A stretch of DNA of 64,000 nucleotides from Oscillospiraceae bacterium (lineage in GTDB: Bacteria > Bacillota > Clostridia > Oscillospirales > Oscillospiraceae), in NCBI GenBank assembly GCA_902765025.1, contig CACWYC010000003.1:62001-126000 (forward strand), in the 5' to 3' direction. The notes under the pieces are model-generated. The model made no database searches and was not told where the DNA came from. It worked only from the letters and a program-made list of their open reading frames with translations. The position numbers and the translations under genes are program-made. This document shows, piece after piece, positions 44,283-52,540 of this stretch (position 1 is its first letter; the number at the start of each line of letters is the position of its first letter).

Positions 44283-45278
44283 TTATCCCGCCATCTCCAG
44301 CATGTTGTCGATGAAAATGCCATACCCCTGGGTGGGGTCGTTAAGCAATACGTGGGTCACCGCGCCGATGAGTTGCCCGTTCTGCAAAATGGGGCTGCCG
44401 GACATACCCTGCACGATGCCGCCGGTAGCCGCCAGCAGTTCCGGGTCGGTGACCCGCAGCAGCATGTTCCGGGTGTTCTGCCCGCCGCCGTACAGCCGCA
44501 GTATTTCCACATCGTACTCTCTGGTCTCGTCGCCGCTGACGGTGCAGAGGATGGTGGCGCGGCCTGTGGTCACCTCATCCGGCGAGGCCACGCTGACGCT
44601 GTTGCCATGAATAAACTCGCTGCTCTCCAGCGTGCCGAACACGCCGCCGTCGGTGTTGGCGGTAAGGGTGCCCACGTCCCGCTGCTGGGAAAAGTCACCT
44701 TTCAGCTCCCCCGGGTCCCCCTTTTCGCCTCGCTTCACCGCCTTCACGGAGGTCTCCATAATGGCACCGCCGCTGAGGGTCATCAGGGCCTGGGTGTCCA
44801 CGTCGGTGATGCCGTGGCCCAGTGCGCCGTAGGTGCCGCTTGCCGGGTCGTAGTAGGTCATGGTGCCGATGCCGGCCATGCTGTCCCGAATCCACGCCCC
44901 CAGCCGATAGGTGCCGTCCGAGGCCAGCCGGGGGGTCACGGTGGTCTCCATGGTTTTGCCGCCCCGGCGGTAGGTCAGTTGCACAGGGCTGTCGCCGTTT
45001 TGCGCCAGAAAGGATTGCAGACATTCAATGGAATCAATATGGGTGTCCCCGATTTGGAGCAAAAGGTCTCCCGCCTTAATGCCGCACTCCGCTGCCGGCG
45101 CATCGCTGACGCTGACCACCAGCGCCCCGTCGGAAAACAGTTTGATGCCCACCGCCTTGCCCACCGGGATCAAGGTGCGTTCACCGCCCTCCGCCCAGGC
45201 TGTCGTAAGGCAGCCCACGGAGAGAAAAAGGGATAAAAGCCATGCCAGGGGACGCTGTACGCTGCGTTTTTGCCGCAT
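44283..45278 (-). CDS. spoIVB: SpoIVB serine peptidase
   Basis: 331 aa from ATG 45278; a TTG five codons or so upstream has better RBS spacing, so the start is uncertain. Signal/anchor segment ~10-27 (W-L-L-S-L-F-L). A PDZ domain (~45-115) precedes the S55 peptidase domain: G-A-L-G-H-G-I-T-D with the catalytic His, and Q-G-M-S-G-S-P-I with the catalytic Ser near the C-terminus. SpoIVB is secreted by the forespore into the space between membranes and triggers pro-sigma-K processing. Its presence marks a spore former. It is usually sigma-G controlled; no such promoter was established by eye. Confidence 0.92.
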   Translation of the reverse strand: MRQKRSVQRPLAWLLSLFLSVGCLTTAWAEGGERTLIPVGKAVGIKLFSDGALVVSVSDAPAAECGIKAGDLLLQIGDTHIDSIECLQSFLAQNGDSPVQLTYRRGGKTMETTVTPRLASDGTYRLGAWIRDSMAGIGTMTYYDPASGTYGALGHGITDVDTQALMTLSGGAIMETSVKAVKRGEKGDPGELKGDFSQQRDVGTLTANTDGGVFGTLESSEFIHGNSVSVASPDEVTTGRATILCTVSGDETREYDVEILRLYGGGQNTRNMLLRVTDPELLAATGGIVQGMSGSPILQNGQLIGAVTHVLLNDPTQGYGIFIDNMLEMAG

Positions 45279-45395
45279 TTCATACAAAAAAATCACCCCG
45301 CCGTTGTTGAACTTGTCGCCGACGACAGGGCTAATTTGCGCCAAAAGGGGACAGAATATGACCGTTAAAATTTGCTGTATCAGGAAATGGAAATG

Positions 45396-45677
45396 TTAGT
45401 CATTTGTAGATTTGACCGCCATCACCCGTCCGGCGTCTGCGTCGGCAAAGCCCTTGTCAATTTCCTCCTTCAGTTGCGCCGTGGTCATGGTGCTGATATC
45501 CGGCACAGGGAAATCCGGCAGCTTCATCTCAAAGGGGATGCCCCGCTGTAATATAATTTGCTTGTAAAACATATTGATGGCGCTGGAAACCGGGATACCC
45601 AACGCCTCCAGAATACTCTCGGCCTGGTTTTTCACCTCCGGCTCAATCCGCGCATAGAGGTTTGCAGTTTTTGCCAT
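45396..45677 (-). CDS. RelB/DinJ-family antitoxin, no toxin beside it
   Basis: 93 aa. Begins M-A-K-T-A-N-L-Y-A-R-I-E-P-E-V-K, the ribbon-helix-helix pattern of RelB/DinJ, with S-S-A-I-N-M-F-Y-K-Q-I and G-I-P-F-E-M-K-L-P typical of the family. A promoter with good -10 lies upstream. No RelE/YafQ-like gene lies up- or downstream; the next gene on this strand is spoIVB, 117 nt away. It may be an orphan or repress other modules. Confidence 0.85.
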   Translation of the reverse strand: MAKTANLYARIEPEVKNQAESILEALGIPVSSAINMFYKQIILQRGIPFEMKLPDFPVPDISTMTTAQLKEEIDKGFADADAGRVMAVKSTND

Positions 45678-45709
45678 AGGGCAGAACTCCTTTCACTCTG
45701 TTTTACTCT

Positions 45710-45738
45710 ATTATACACATTTGTCCACACAATAGCAA
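45710..45738 (-). promoter_or_regulatory. Promoter of the orphan RelB gene
   Basis: On the minus strand, -35 TTGCTA (45738-45733), 17-nt spacer, -10 TATAAT (45715-45710) preceded by TGTG. Confidence 0.7.
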
Positions 45739-45755
45739 TACATACGACGCCAAAA

Positions 45756-45793
45756 ATATTCCCCTGCCATCCTCGCGGACAGCAGGGGAATAT
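45756..45793 (-). terminator. Terminator of ftsZ
   Basis: 12-bp stem ATATTCCCCTGC/GCAGGGGAATAT with a 14-nt loop; minus-strand T-run follows. Confidence 0.8.
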
Positions 45794-45806
45794 GTATTAC
45801 CATCAA

Positions 45807-46931
45807 TCAAAACCGATCCTTGTTGTTGAAAATCTTCAAAATCTCGTCAAAGGAACGGTCCAGCTCCTCGTCGTCAGGGCCCTTTTCACCCACGGCCTCG
45901 TTGAGGGGCTGCAGGGTGGGCTTGGCGGCAGGAGCGGCCTCGGGCTGGGCGGCGGGGGACTGGAACTTGCCCTGGCCCTCATCGAAGCCGGTGGCGATGA
46001 CGGTGACCCGGATCTCGTCGTCCAGCGTCTCGTCGAAGGTGGCGCCGAAGATGGTGAGGGCGTCGGGGTGGACGGCCTCCTGCACCAGCGTGGCAGCCTG
46101 CTCCACCTCCTCCAGGCCGATGTCCATGGAGCCGGTGATGTTGATGAGCACGCCCTTGGCGCCGTTGATGGAGGTGTCCAGCAGGGGGCTGGAGATGGCC
46201 ATCCTGGCGGCCTCCTCGGCCTTGCCCTTGCCGGCGGCCCGGCCCACGCCCATGTGGGCATAGCCGGCGTCCTTCATGACGGCGGTCACGTCGGCGAAGT
46301 CCAGATTGATAAAGCCGGTGTCGCGGATCAGATCGGAGATGGACTGCACCGCCTGGCGCAGCACGTCGTCGGCGATCTCAAAGGCGTTGGCAAAGGTGAT
46401 CTTCTGGTCGGTGGCGTATTTCAGCCGCTCGTTGGGGATGATCACCAGGCTATCCACCTTTTCCCGCAGCTGGGTGATGCCGCCCTGGGCGTCCCGCATA
46501 CGCCGTGCGCCCTCCCACTTGAAGGGGGTGGTCACCACGCCCACGGTGAGGATGCCCTGCTCCCGGGCGATCTCCGCCACGATGGGCGCCGCGCCGGTGC
46601 CGGTGCCGCCGCCCATGCCGGCGGTGATGAACACCATGTCGGTGTTCTCCAATGCCTTGGAAAGCTGGTTGCGGCTCTCCTCGGCGGCCTTGCGGCCCAC
46701 GTCGGGGTTGGAGCCTGCGCCCTTGCCGCCGGTGAGCTTCTCGCCGATCTGAATTTTATAATTGGCGCTGGAGGCGTTGAGGGCCTGCTTGTCCGTATTC
46801 ACGGCCACAAAATCCACGCCCTGCATACCGCCGCGTACCATGCGGTTCACCACGTTGTTGCCGCCGCCGCCAACACCTACTACCTTGATGCTGACCACGT
46901 TTTCCGTGCCGGTTTCCAGTCCAAAAGCCAT
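45807..46931 (-). CDS. ftsZ: Cell division protein FtsZ
   Basis: 374 aa from ATG 46931 (AGGGAGGA upstream); the longer frame to 46985 has no RBS. GTP-binding G-V-G-G-G-G-N-N (~17), the tubulin signature GGGTGTGAAP (~105) and the catalytic T7-loop region N-L-D-F-A-D-V are present. A variable linker rich in Ala/Pro/Glu (~318-350) leads to a C-terminal peptide. FtsZ polymerises into the division ring. It lies at the end of the dcw cluster behind its own promoter, separated from ftsQ by a HigBA module. Confidence 0.97.
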   Translation of the reverse strand: MAFGLETGTENVVSIKVVGVGGGGNNVVNRMVRGGMQGVDFVAVNTDKQALNASSANYKIQIGEKLTGGKGAGSNPDVGRKAAEESRNQLSKALENTDMVFITAGMGGGTGTGAAPIVAEIAREQGILTVGVVTTPFKWEGARRMRDAQGGITQLREKVDSLVIIPNERLKYATDQKITFANAFEIADDVLRQAVQSISDLIRDTGFINLDFADVTAVMKDAGYAHMGVGRAAGKGKAEEAARMAISSPLLDTSINGAKGVLINITGSMDIGLEEVEQAATLVQEAVHPDALTIFGATFDETLDDEIRVTVIATGFDEGQGKFQSPAAQPEAAPAAKPTLQPLNEAVGEKGPDDEELDRSFDEILKIFNNKDRF

Positions 46932-46996
46932 AATGGATCCTCCCTGCGAATTCAGTCGAAACGGGGCAAACGCCCCGCAAATCACTATATATTGGT

Positions 46997-47025
46997 ATTG
47001 TATAACGGTTTATCCGTCGGGTCAA
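46997..47025 (-). promoter_or_regulatory. Promoter of ftsZ
   Basis: On the minus strand, -35 TTGACC (47025-47020), 17-nt spacer, -10 TACAAT (47002-46997). A GGGGC/GCCCC palindrome lies in the leader (around 46963-46977). Confidence 0.65.
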
Positions 47026-47056
47026 GGGGTATCATGGGATTTGCCAAAAAAGTTTA

Positions 47057-47080
47057 CAGGCGGGAGAAGCCCCCCGCCTG
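47057..47080 (-). terminator. Terminator of the HigBA module
   Basis: 8-bp stem CAGGCGGG/CCCGCCTG with an 8-nt loop; minus-strand T-run opposite 47046-47051. It isolates the toxin module from ftsZ. Confidence 0.8.
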
Positions 47081-47117
47081 CAAAGCAACGGTTTCCGTTT
47101 TTAGCGGCGCTGTGGGT

Positions 47118-47402
47118 TCATCGCACCATGGGTGAAAAGGACACCTGCAGCTGCATTCCCATTCCCTGGGCCAGCCGTTGCAGTGTTTTCAGCGACGGGT
47201 TGCCATTGCCGTTCTCCAGCTTGCTGATATCCGCCTGTGCGATGCCCGTCCTGTCAGCCAGTTCCTTCTGGGTCAGACCGGAGGCTTTTCTGGCGTCAAT
47301 CATGGCTTGAATCACCGCAAATTCCGGCGCCAGCGCGTCGTATTCCGCCCGCACATCCGGATCATTCATCTGCTGCATCAGGAAATCCTTATATCTGCTC
47401 AT
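47118..47402 (-). CDS. XRE-family antitoxin (HigA type)
   Basis: 94 aa. A helical N-terminus leads to a helix-turn-helix domain (~35-85): A-R-K-A-S-G-L-T-Q-K-E-L-A-D-R-T-G-I-A-Q-A-D-I-S-K-L-E-N-G. Its start overlaps the toxin stop by 4 nt (ATGA), the toxin-first order of HigBA modules. It should bind the palindrome at 47773-47790 and repress the promoter. Confidence 0.88.
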   Translation of the reverse strand: MSRYKDFLMQQMNDPDVRAEYDALAPEFAVIQAMIDARKASGLTQKELADRTGIAQADISKLENGNGNPSLKTLQRLAQGMGMQLQVSFSPMVR

Positions 47403-47755
47403 CTGCTCTCCCTCCTTGCCAGATACGCTGCGCGATATGCTTTTGCCAGCGCAATTTCCCGCGCCGGCGTGCGCTGCGTTTTTTTGATAAAGCCGTTGGT
47501 GAGGATTACTTTTTTGCCCACGAAGAAGAAATACAGCACCCGCGAAATATTGGACCCTACCTTTGCCCGCAGCTCGAAGATGCCATCCTCCAAAGACTCT
47601 GAATATGGCATGCGTAAATCCGTTCCGTTCGTTGCCAGAAGATCAATCGTTCGCAGCATTTTGGCCCGCATTTTCGCGTCCAAGCCCATCAAAAAATCCT
47701 TGGCAGGCTCGGTGCCGTCATCTTTTTCAAAGAATTCGATTTCAAACTCTTCCAT
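47399..47755 (-). CDS. RelE/HigB-type toxin (Gp49-like)
   Basis: 118 aa from ATG 47755. Pattern of the Gp49/HigB group: E-x-F-E-K-D-D-G-x-x-P-x-x-x-F-L, K-M-R-A-K-M-x-R-x-I-D-L-L, L-R-x-P-x-S-x-x-L-x-D-G-I-F-E-L-R-x-K, and R-V-L-Y-F-F-F-V-G-x-x-x-I-L-T-N-G-F-I-K-K-T-x-x-T-P. Members are ribosome-dependent or free mRNA nucleases. It sits between ftsQ and ftsZ, an unusual spot, and is transcribed with its antitoxin from a near-perfect promoter. Confidence 0.88.
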   Translation of the reverse strand: MEEFEIEFFEKDDGTEPAKDFLMGLDAKMRAKMLRTIDLLATNGTDLRMPYSESLEDGIFELRAKVGSNISRVLYFFFVGKKVILTNGFIKKTQRTPAREIALAKAYRAAYLARRESR

Positions 47756-47772
47756 AGGCGCCACACCTCGCA

Positions 47773-47790
47773 TATAGGATAAATCCTATA
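47773..47790 (-). promoter_or_regulatory. Palindromic operator of HigBA
   Basis: Perfect inverted repeat TATAGGAT-AA-ATCCTATA between the -10 and the toxin start. A second half-site copy (ATCCTATA at 47807-47814) lies in the spacer between -35 and -10, a classic place for a repressor. Confidence 0.7.
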
Positions 47791-47793
47791 CAC

Positions 47794-47822
47794 ATTATAT
47801 GGGGAATATCCTATATTGTCAA
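47794..47822 (-). promoter_or_regulatory. Consensus promoter of HigBA
   Basis: On the minus strand, perfect -35 TTGACA (47822-47817), 17-nt spacer, perfect -10 TATAAT (47799-47794). Confidence 0.88.
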
Positions 47823-47851
47823 GGGCTTTACGTATATCATTTGCCGCTTTC

Positions 47852-47933
47852 GTCGCTTTATGCCATCGGCATAAAGCGACCCGCACCGGATTACGGACAT
47901 GGCATCCGAAATCGGCACGGGTCTGTCTTGTTC
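47852..47933. repeat. Perfect hairpin plus larger imperfect palindrome
   Basis: A 13-bp perfect stem GTCGCTTTATGCC/GGCATAAAGCGAC with a 3-nt loop (47852-47880) is followed by an imperfect palindrome, GACCCG...CGGGTC (47878-47933). Both lie just downstream of ftsQ (minus strand). They may terminate the dcw transcript or be the edge of the inserted module. Confidence 0.6.
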
Positions 47934-47941
47934 ATAAAGCT

Positions 47942-48700
47942 TCACCTGGGTATAAAGCTGACCTTGCCCTCCTGGGTCATGTCGATGACGCCGCTTTCAT
48001 TGGCCTCCAGCCGCTGCACCACCGCCAGCAGATAGTCCAGCTTGTAGTCGAAGTCGGCGTTGTAGCGCAGCACCACGTTGAACCGGTCCATATACCGCAT
48101 GGTCAGCAGCGCCGGGTCGTCCAGATACAGGGCCTGCACCTGGGGCAGCATCCCTTTTTTCTCCAGCAGCGGCAGCAGCGACAGCAGGGCGTCCAGGGCG
48201 TATTCCTGCCCCTCCGCCACCGCCAGCGGCGCGCCCACAGCGGGCTCCGCCGGCGTCACGCCGATGATTTGAGGGTAGGCCTCCCAGAAGGAGGGGGCCG
48301 CCTTTTCCACAATCTTGCCCTGGCCGCTGAGGAGCCACACGCTCTCCACGCTCCGCACCGCCACCGGCGCCGTGCATTCCGTGACGTAAATCCGCAGCGT
48401 ATCGGGTATCATCCGCCGGATCCGCACCGTCTCCACGTAGGGCAGCGCGGTGGTGATGTTGGCCACCACCTTGTTTTTGTCCATCAAAAACAGATTGTCG
48501 CCGCGCTCCACGCCGCTGGCCTCCGCCACCTGGGCCTCCGTATACCGCACCTGGCCGGTGACCTCCACCGTGTCCACCTTGAAGAACAGCGTCAGCGCCA
48601 CAGCGCCCGCCGCCGTAATCAGCACGAAGCACAGCAGCCGGTAGAGAAAGGAAAACTGCCCGCTGCGCCGCCGTCTGGCGTATTTGTTCCGTTTGGCCAC
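47942..48700 (-). CDS. ftsQ: Cell division protein FtsQ/DivIB
   Basis: 252 aa. Basic N-terminus (K-R-N-K-Y-A-R-R-R-R), one membrane segment (~20-40), then a POTRA domain (F-K-V-D-T-V-E-V-T-G ... Y-V-E-T-V-R-I-R-R-x-x-P-D-T-L-R-I-Y-V) and a beta domain. DivIB/FtsQ connects FtsL, DivIC and the septal wall enzymes outside the membrane. It follows murA by 53 nt at the end of the contiguous wall operon. Confidence 0.9.
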   Translation of the reverse strand: MAKRNKYARRRRSGQFSFLYRLLCFVLITAAGAVALTLFFKVDTVEVTGQVRYTEAQVAEASGVERGDNLFLMDKNKVVANITTALPYVETVRIRRMIPDTLRIYVTECTAPVAVRSVESVWLLSGQGKIVEKAAPSFWEAYPQIIGVTPAEPAVGAPLAVAEGQEYALDALLSLLPLLEKKGMLPQVQALYLDDPALLTMRYMDRFNVVLRYNADFDYKLDYLLAVVQRLEANESGVIDMTQEGKVSFIPR

Positions 48701-48753
48701 GATGAAATCACCTGCCTTTCCGCTGTAAAATGAATCGTCTTTTTCCTATTGTA

Positions 48754-50013
48754 TCAGCCGTCGGCCACAAAATCAATATACCCGCCCAGGGCCCGAATAT
48801 CCCTGGCGATGTCCTCATAGCCCCGCTGAATGTGGTGGATTTCGTAAATGGCGGAGGGCTCCTCCGCCTGCAAGGCCGCCACCACCAGCGCCGCGCCGCC
48901 CCGCAAATCGGTGGCGCGCATCTCCGCGCCGTGGAGGGTGTCCACGCCGTACACCACCGCCGTACGGCCCTGGCAGCGGATGTGTGCCCCCATACGCCGC
49001 AGCTCCGGCACGTGGCGAAACCGGCTGTCAAACAGGTTTTCCACCATCATGGTGGCCCCGTCCGCCCGGCAAAGCGCCGCCATCAGTATGGCCTGGGCGT
49101 CGGTGGGAAAACCGGGGAAGGGGGCTGTGGCAATGATATTGGCCCCTCGCAGCCGCTCCGGCGCACGCAGGGCCAGAAAGCCATCTTCATGCCGCATGGT
49201 GCAGCCGCATCGCTGCAACACCCGGCACACCGCCCCCAGGTGGCGCTGCTCCACCCCCAGCAGGGCAATCTGCCCGCCGGTGGCTGCCGCGGCGCAGAGA
49301 TATGTAGCCGCCGCAATCCGGTCGCCGATGCACCGGTGCTCACAGCCGTGCATGGGCTGTTTGCCCACCACCGCCACCGTGTGGCCTCCCGCGCCGCTGA
49401 CCAGTGCCCCGCAGCGCACCAAAAAAGATTGTAAATCCTGAATTTCCGGCTCCCGGGCGGCACCGGTGAGGATGGTGGTGCCCGCCGCGCCGCAGCCCGC
49501 CAGCAGAATGTTCTCCGTGGCGCCCACGCTGGGGATCGGCAAGCTGATTTCCGCCCCGTGGAGCCGTCGGGCCCGGCACAGCAGCCGCCCGCCGTCCTCC
49601 CGTATCTCCGCCCCCATGGCCCGCAGCGCTTTCAGATGCAGGTCGATGGGCCTCGGCCCCAACTGGCACCCGCCGGGGTAGCTCAACGACGCCTCCCCGA
49701 AGCGGGCCAGCAGCGGCCCTAAAAAGATGACGCTGGACCGCATTTTCTCCATCAGGTGTTGGGGAATGTGGCAGCCGGTCATCCGGCTGCTGTCCACCAC
49801 CAGGTCGCCGCCCTCCCATCGGACGGCGCAGCCTAAGTACCGCAGTATCTCCGCCGCCGCGTCCACGTCGTCCAGCCGCGGGCAGCAGCGTATGCGGCAG
49901 GCGTCGGCGCATAAAATGGTGGCGCTGAGAATGGGCAGCACGCTGTTTTTCGCGCCCTGCACCGCAATCTCTCCCCGCAGCGGCCTGCCGCCGGTAATCC
50001 GTAAATGGCTCAA
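48754..50013 (-). CDS. murA: UDP-N-acetylglucosamine 1-carboxyvinyltransferase
   Basis: 419 aa, standard MurA length. N-terminal G-A-K-N-S-V-L-P binding loop, catalytic Cys in G-G-C-Q-L-G-P-R-P-I-D (~115) and late F-P-T-D-x-Q-A and G-Y-E-D-I motifs. It makes the first committed step of peptidoglycan precursor synthesis, joining PEP to UDP-GlcNAc. Its place between murG and ftsQ corresponds to that of murB in Bacillus. Bacillota often have a second MurA, so this may be one of two. Confidence 0.93.
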   Translation of the reverse strand: MSHLRITGGRPLRGEIAVQGAKNSVLPILSATILCADACRIRCCPRLDDVDAAAEILRYLGCAVRWEGGDLVVDSSRMTGCHIPQHLMEKMRSSVIFLGPLLARFGEASLSYPGGCQLGPRPIDLHLKALRAMGAEIREDGGRLLCRARRLHGAEISLPIPSVGATENILLAGCGAAGTTILTGAAREPEIQDLQSFLVRCGALVSGAGGHTVAVVGKQPMHGCEHRCIGDRIAAATYLCAAAATGGQIALLGVEQRHLGAVCRVLQRCGCTMRHEDGFLALRAPERLRGANIIATAPFPGFPTDAQAILMAALCRADGATMMVENLFDSRFRHVPELRRMGAHIRCQGRTAVVYGVDTLHGAEMRATDLRGGAALVVAALQAEEPSAIYEIHHIQRGYEDIARDIRALGGYIDFVADG

Positions 50014-50115
50014 ACCTCTCCCGCCTTTCCATCGCTTTACGCCATCCTATGCGCAGCGTGGGGAAAGGGGTGCATGGGAGAGGATTGCTATTCAATACTG
50101 CCTTTATAAAAAGGT

Positions 50116-51225
50116 TTATTTCACCAGCGCCATCACCGTGCGGTAAATCTGCTCCGTGGCGTCGGGAATGCCCAGGGACGCCATGCCCCGGGCCATGGCC
50201 TGGTGCTTCACAGGGTCAGTTACCACCGCCGCGGCGGCCTCATAGAGCCGCTCTCCGGCGGCCTCGCTCTCCAGCAGCACCACGGCGCCGCCGTGCTTTT
50301 CCAGAATCCGGGCGTTTTTCTCCTGGTGGTTGTTGGTGACGTAAGGGGAGGGGACGATCACCGCCGGCATCCCCAGCGCCGTCAGCTCGCTGATGGTGCT
50401 GGCCCCCGCCCGGCAGATCACCAGGTCGGCGGAGCGCATCACCACCGCCATATCGTAGATATACTTCCGCACGTCCAGCTCCGGGCAGTGGAGATTCCGC
50501 TCCGTCATGGCCCGGTCCATCTCGTCCCAGCCCCGGTCGCCCACGGCGTGGATGTGGTGGAAGGGGAAGCCCTCCGCCTTCTCCCGTGCGAAGAAGTCCA
50601 GCATGTTGCGGTTCATGGTGCTGGCCCCCAGGCTGCCCCAGAAGGACACCACCAGAGGCTTATCGTCGGTAAGCCCCAGCTTTTCCCGGGCCTCCGCCTT
50701 GGAAAGGGTAAAGAAATCCCCCCGCACCGGCGTGCCCGTCACAGCCACCTTGTCCGGGTGGCGGTAGTGCTGCCGGCAGTCCTCAAAGCCCACCATAATC
50801 ACGTCGGCGCTGCCCTCCAACAGCTTGGTGGTCAGCCCCGGCACCATGTTGGACTCATGCACCGCCGTGGGGATGTTCCGCCGGGCCGCCGCCTTGATGA
50901 TGGGGTAGCTGGCGTAGCCCCCGGTGCCCACCACCAGGTGGGCGGGGAACCGCCGTAAGATGGCGGCCGCCTCCCGGCGGGAGGTAATCATGGTCCGGGC
51001 CGTGTGCAGGTTGTGTCCGATGGCCTTCAAAGACCGCTGAAAGCTGGCAATCTCAATACCGGCGTAGTCGTACCCGGCTTTTGCCACCAGCTTCCGCTCC
51101 ATGCCGTCGGGGGTGCCCACAAACAGCACCTCCAAGTCGGCAATGCGCTCCTTCATGTAGCCCGCCAGGGCCAGCGCCGGGTTGACGTGGCCCGCGGTGC
51201 CTCCGCAGGTAAAAATCACTTTCAT
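50116..51225 (-). CDS. murG: UDP-GlcNAc:lipid I N-acetylglucosaminyltransferase MurG
   Basis: 369 aa from ATG 51225 (GGATAGGAGAA upstream). N-terminal G-G-T-A-G-H-V-N-P-A-L motif, G-T-G-G-Y-A-S-Y-P (~95) and C-terminal C-R-A-G-A-S-T-I-S-E-L for UDP-GlcNAc binding are all present. MurG converts lipid I to lipid II on the inner face of the membrane. It lies 10 nt after ftsW. Confidence 0.95.
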   Translation of the reverse strand: MKVIFTCGGTAGHVNPALALAGYMKERIADLEVLFVGTPDGMERKLVAKAGYDYAGIEIASFQRSLKAIGHNLHTARTMITSRREAAAILRRFPAHLVVGTGGYASYPIIKAAARRNIPTAVHESNMVPGLTTKLLEGSADVIMVGFEDCRQHYRHPDKVAVTGTPVRGDFFTLSKAEAREKLGLTDDKPLVVSFWGSLGASTMNRNMLDFFAREKAEGFPFHHIHAVGDRGWDEMDRAMTERNLHCPELDVRKYIYDMAVVMRSADLVICRAGASTISELTALGMPAVIVPSPYVTNNHQEKNARILEKHGGAVVLLESEAAGERLYEAAAAVVTDPVKHQAMARGMASLGIPDATEQIYRTVMALVK

Positions 51226-51235
51226 GGCCGTTCTC

Positions 51236-52435
51236 CTATCCGTTTCTCGGCGCGGGAATCTGCCGCGATACGCTGAGTACAATGCCCATTTCCACCAGCT
51301 GCAGCATCAGCGCCGTGCCGCCGTAGCTGAAAAAGGGCAGGGAGATGCCGGTGGCCGGCACCAGCCCCGTCACCACCGCGATGTTCAAAAACGTTTGCAA
51401 TCCCAGATGGGTGATGATGCCCACCACCAGCAGCGCGCCGAACCGGTCCCGGGCGTGGAGGGCAATCCAGAAGCCCCGGATAATCAGCAGCGAGAAAATC
51501 AGCATAATGACGCAGGCGCCGATGAGCCCCAGCTCCTCGCATACCACCGCGAAAATAAAGTCGTTGTGCTCCTCGGGCAGGTACAGGAATTTCTGCCGTC
51601 CCTTGCCCAGCCCCACGCCCAGCAGGCCGCCGGAGCCGATGGCGATCAGGCTCTGCACCATCTGATAGCCGTCGTTGATGGGGTCGATCCACGGGTTTTT
51701 CCACATGGTGATGCGGCTGGCGCCGTAGGAGAGGATGCCCTTTTCCACCAATTTGACGTACAGCACCGCCACCACGCCCACGCCGCCGAAGCCCAGGCCG
51801 ATCATCCATCCCGGCAGACCGCCCACCGACATCATGATGATGCCCGTGCCCACAATGAGGATGGCACCGGAGAGATGGGGCTCCAGCAGCATCAGCGCGG
51901 CAATGGCCGCCAAAATGAAAGCGTAAGGCAGTACGCCCTGCCGGATGGTCAGCATCTTCTCCTTCTTCTTGGAAATGCTGTCGGCAAAGTAGACGATTAC
52001 CGCCAGCTTGGCGATCTCCGAGGGCTGAAAGGTGAATACACCCGGCTTACCCAGCCAGCGGGTGGCGTTGTTCACCGTCACGCCCACGCCGGGAATCACC
52101 ACCAAAATCAATAAGAACGCGGATACCGCCATCAGCGCCATGGCGGCGCCCCGCCAGCGCTGGTAGTTGACCTTCCCCACAAACAGCATGGCCACAAAGC
52201 CCGCCACGGCGAAAATCAGCTGCCGCTTGAAGTAATAGGCGGCGTTGCCGGATTCATAATAGGCCGAGGGGAAGCTGGCGGAGAACAGCATAATGAGGCC
52301 AATGGCCGTCAGTAGCACCGTCAGCAGCAAAAAGGGCAGATCCATAGCGCCCTTGCCGGCCAGCAGATTCTTCCGCTCCGCCTGCCTGCGCCGCTCTATG
52401 GCCTCCTGGGACAGTTTCCTTTTTTCCTGTGCCAT
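51236..52435 (-). CDS. ftsW: SEDS glycosyltransferase FtsW/SpoVE
   Basis: 399 aa from ATG 52435 (AGGAGG upstream); the frame upstream to 52534 reads through a palindromic repeat. About ten membrane helices, with the SEDS motifs K-x-x-x-Y-F-A-D, E-P-H-L-S-G, G-x-G-L-G-x-G-R-Q-K, E-E-H-N-D-F-I-F and the late P-F-F-S-Y-G-G-T-A. SEDS proteins polymerise lipid II with a class B PBP, here likely the 753-aa protein encoded upstream. Position between mraY and murG equals spoVE of Bacillus, so it could be the sporulation or the division form. Confidence 0.92.
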   Translation of the reverse strand: MAQEKRKLSQEAIERRRQAERKNLLAGKGAMDLPFLLLTVLLTAIGLIMLFSASFPSAYYESGNAAYYFKRQLIFAVAGFVAMLFVGKVNYQRWRGAAMALMAVSAFLLILVVIPGVGVTVNNATRWLGKPGVFTFQPSEIAKLAVIVYFADSISKKKEKMLTIRQGVLPYAFILAAIAALMLLEPHLSGAILIVGTGIIMMSVGGLPGWMIGLGFGGVGVVAVLYVKLVEKGILSYGASRITMWKNPWIDPINDGYQMVQSLIAIGSGGLLGVGLGKGRQKFLYLPEEHNDFIFAVVCEELGLIGACVIMLIFSLLIIRGFWIALHARDRFGALLVVGIITHLGLQTFLNIAVVTGLVPATGISLPFFSYGGTALMLQLVEMGIVLSVSRQIPAPRNG

Positions 52436-52475
52436 CTCGCCCGCCTCCTTTCTGCCTTTTTTCAAATCATTCCTG

Positions 52476-52522
52476 CCTTCTCCCTGGGGAGAAGGTGGCC
52501 CGAAGGGCCGGATGAGGGGGCG
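52476..52522. repeat. REP-like palindromic element
   Basis: Two adjacent small palindromes, CCTTCTCC/GGAGAAGG (52476-52495) and GGCCC/GGGCC (52497-52509), followed by GATGAGGGGGCG. Short intergenic elements of this shape occur in many bacterial genomes in multiple copies. It lies in the 105-nt gap between mraY and ftsW. Confidence 0.6.
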
Positions 52523-52540
52523 ACAACCGCCCACGCTGCC

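Noticed and set aside
47799-47941. tRNA-like stem loops
   Set aside because: Hairpins present but no cloverleaf, no TTC loop and no CCA end.
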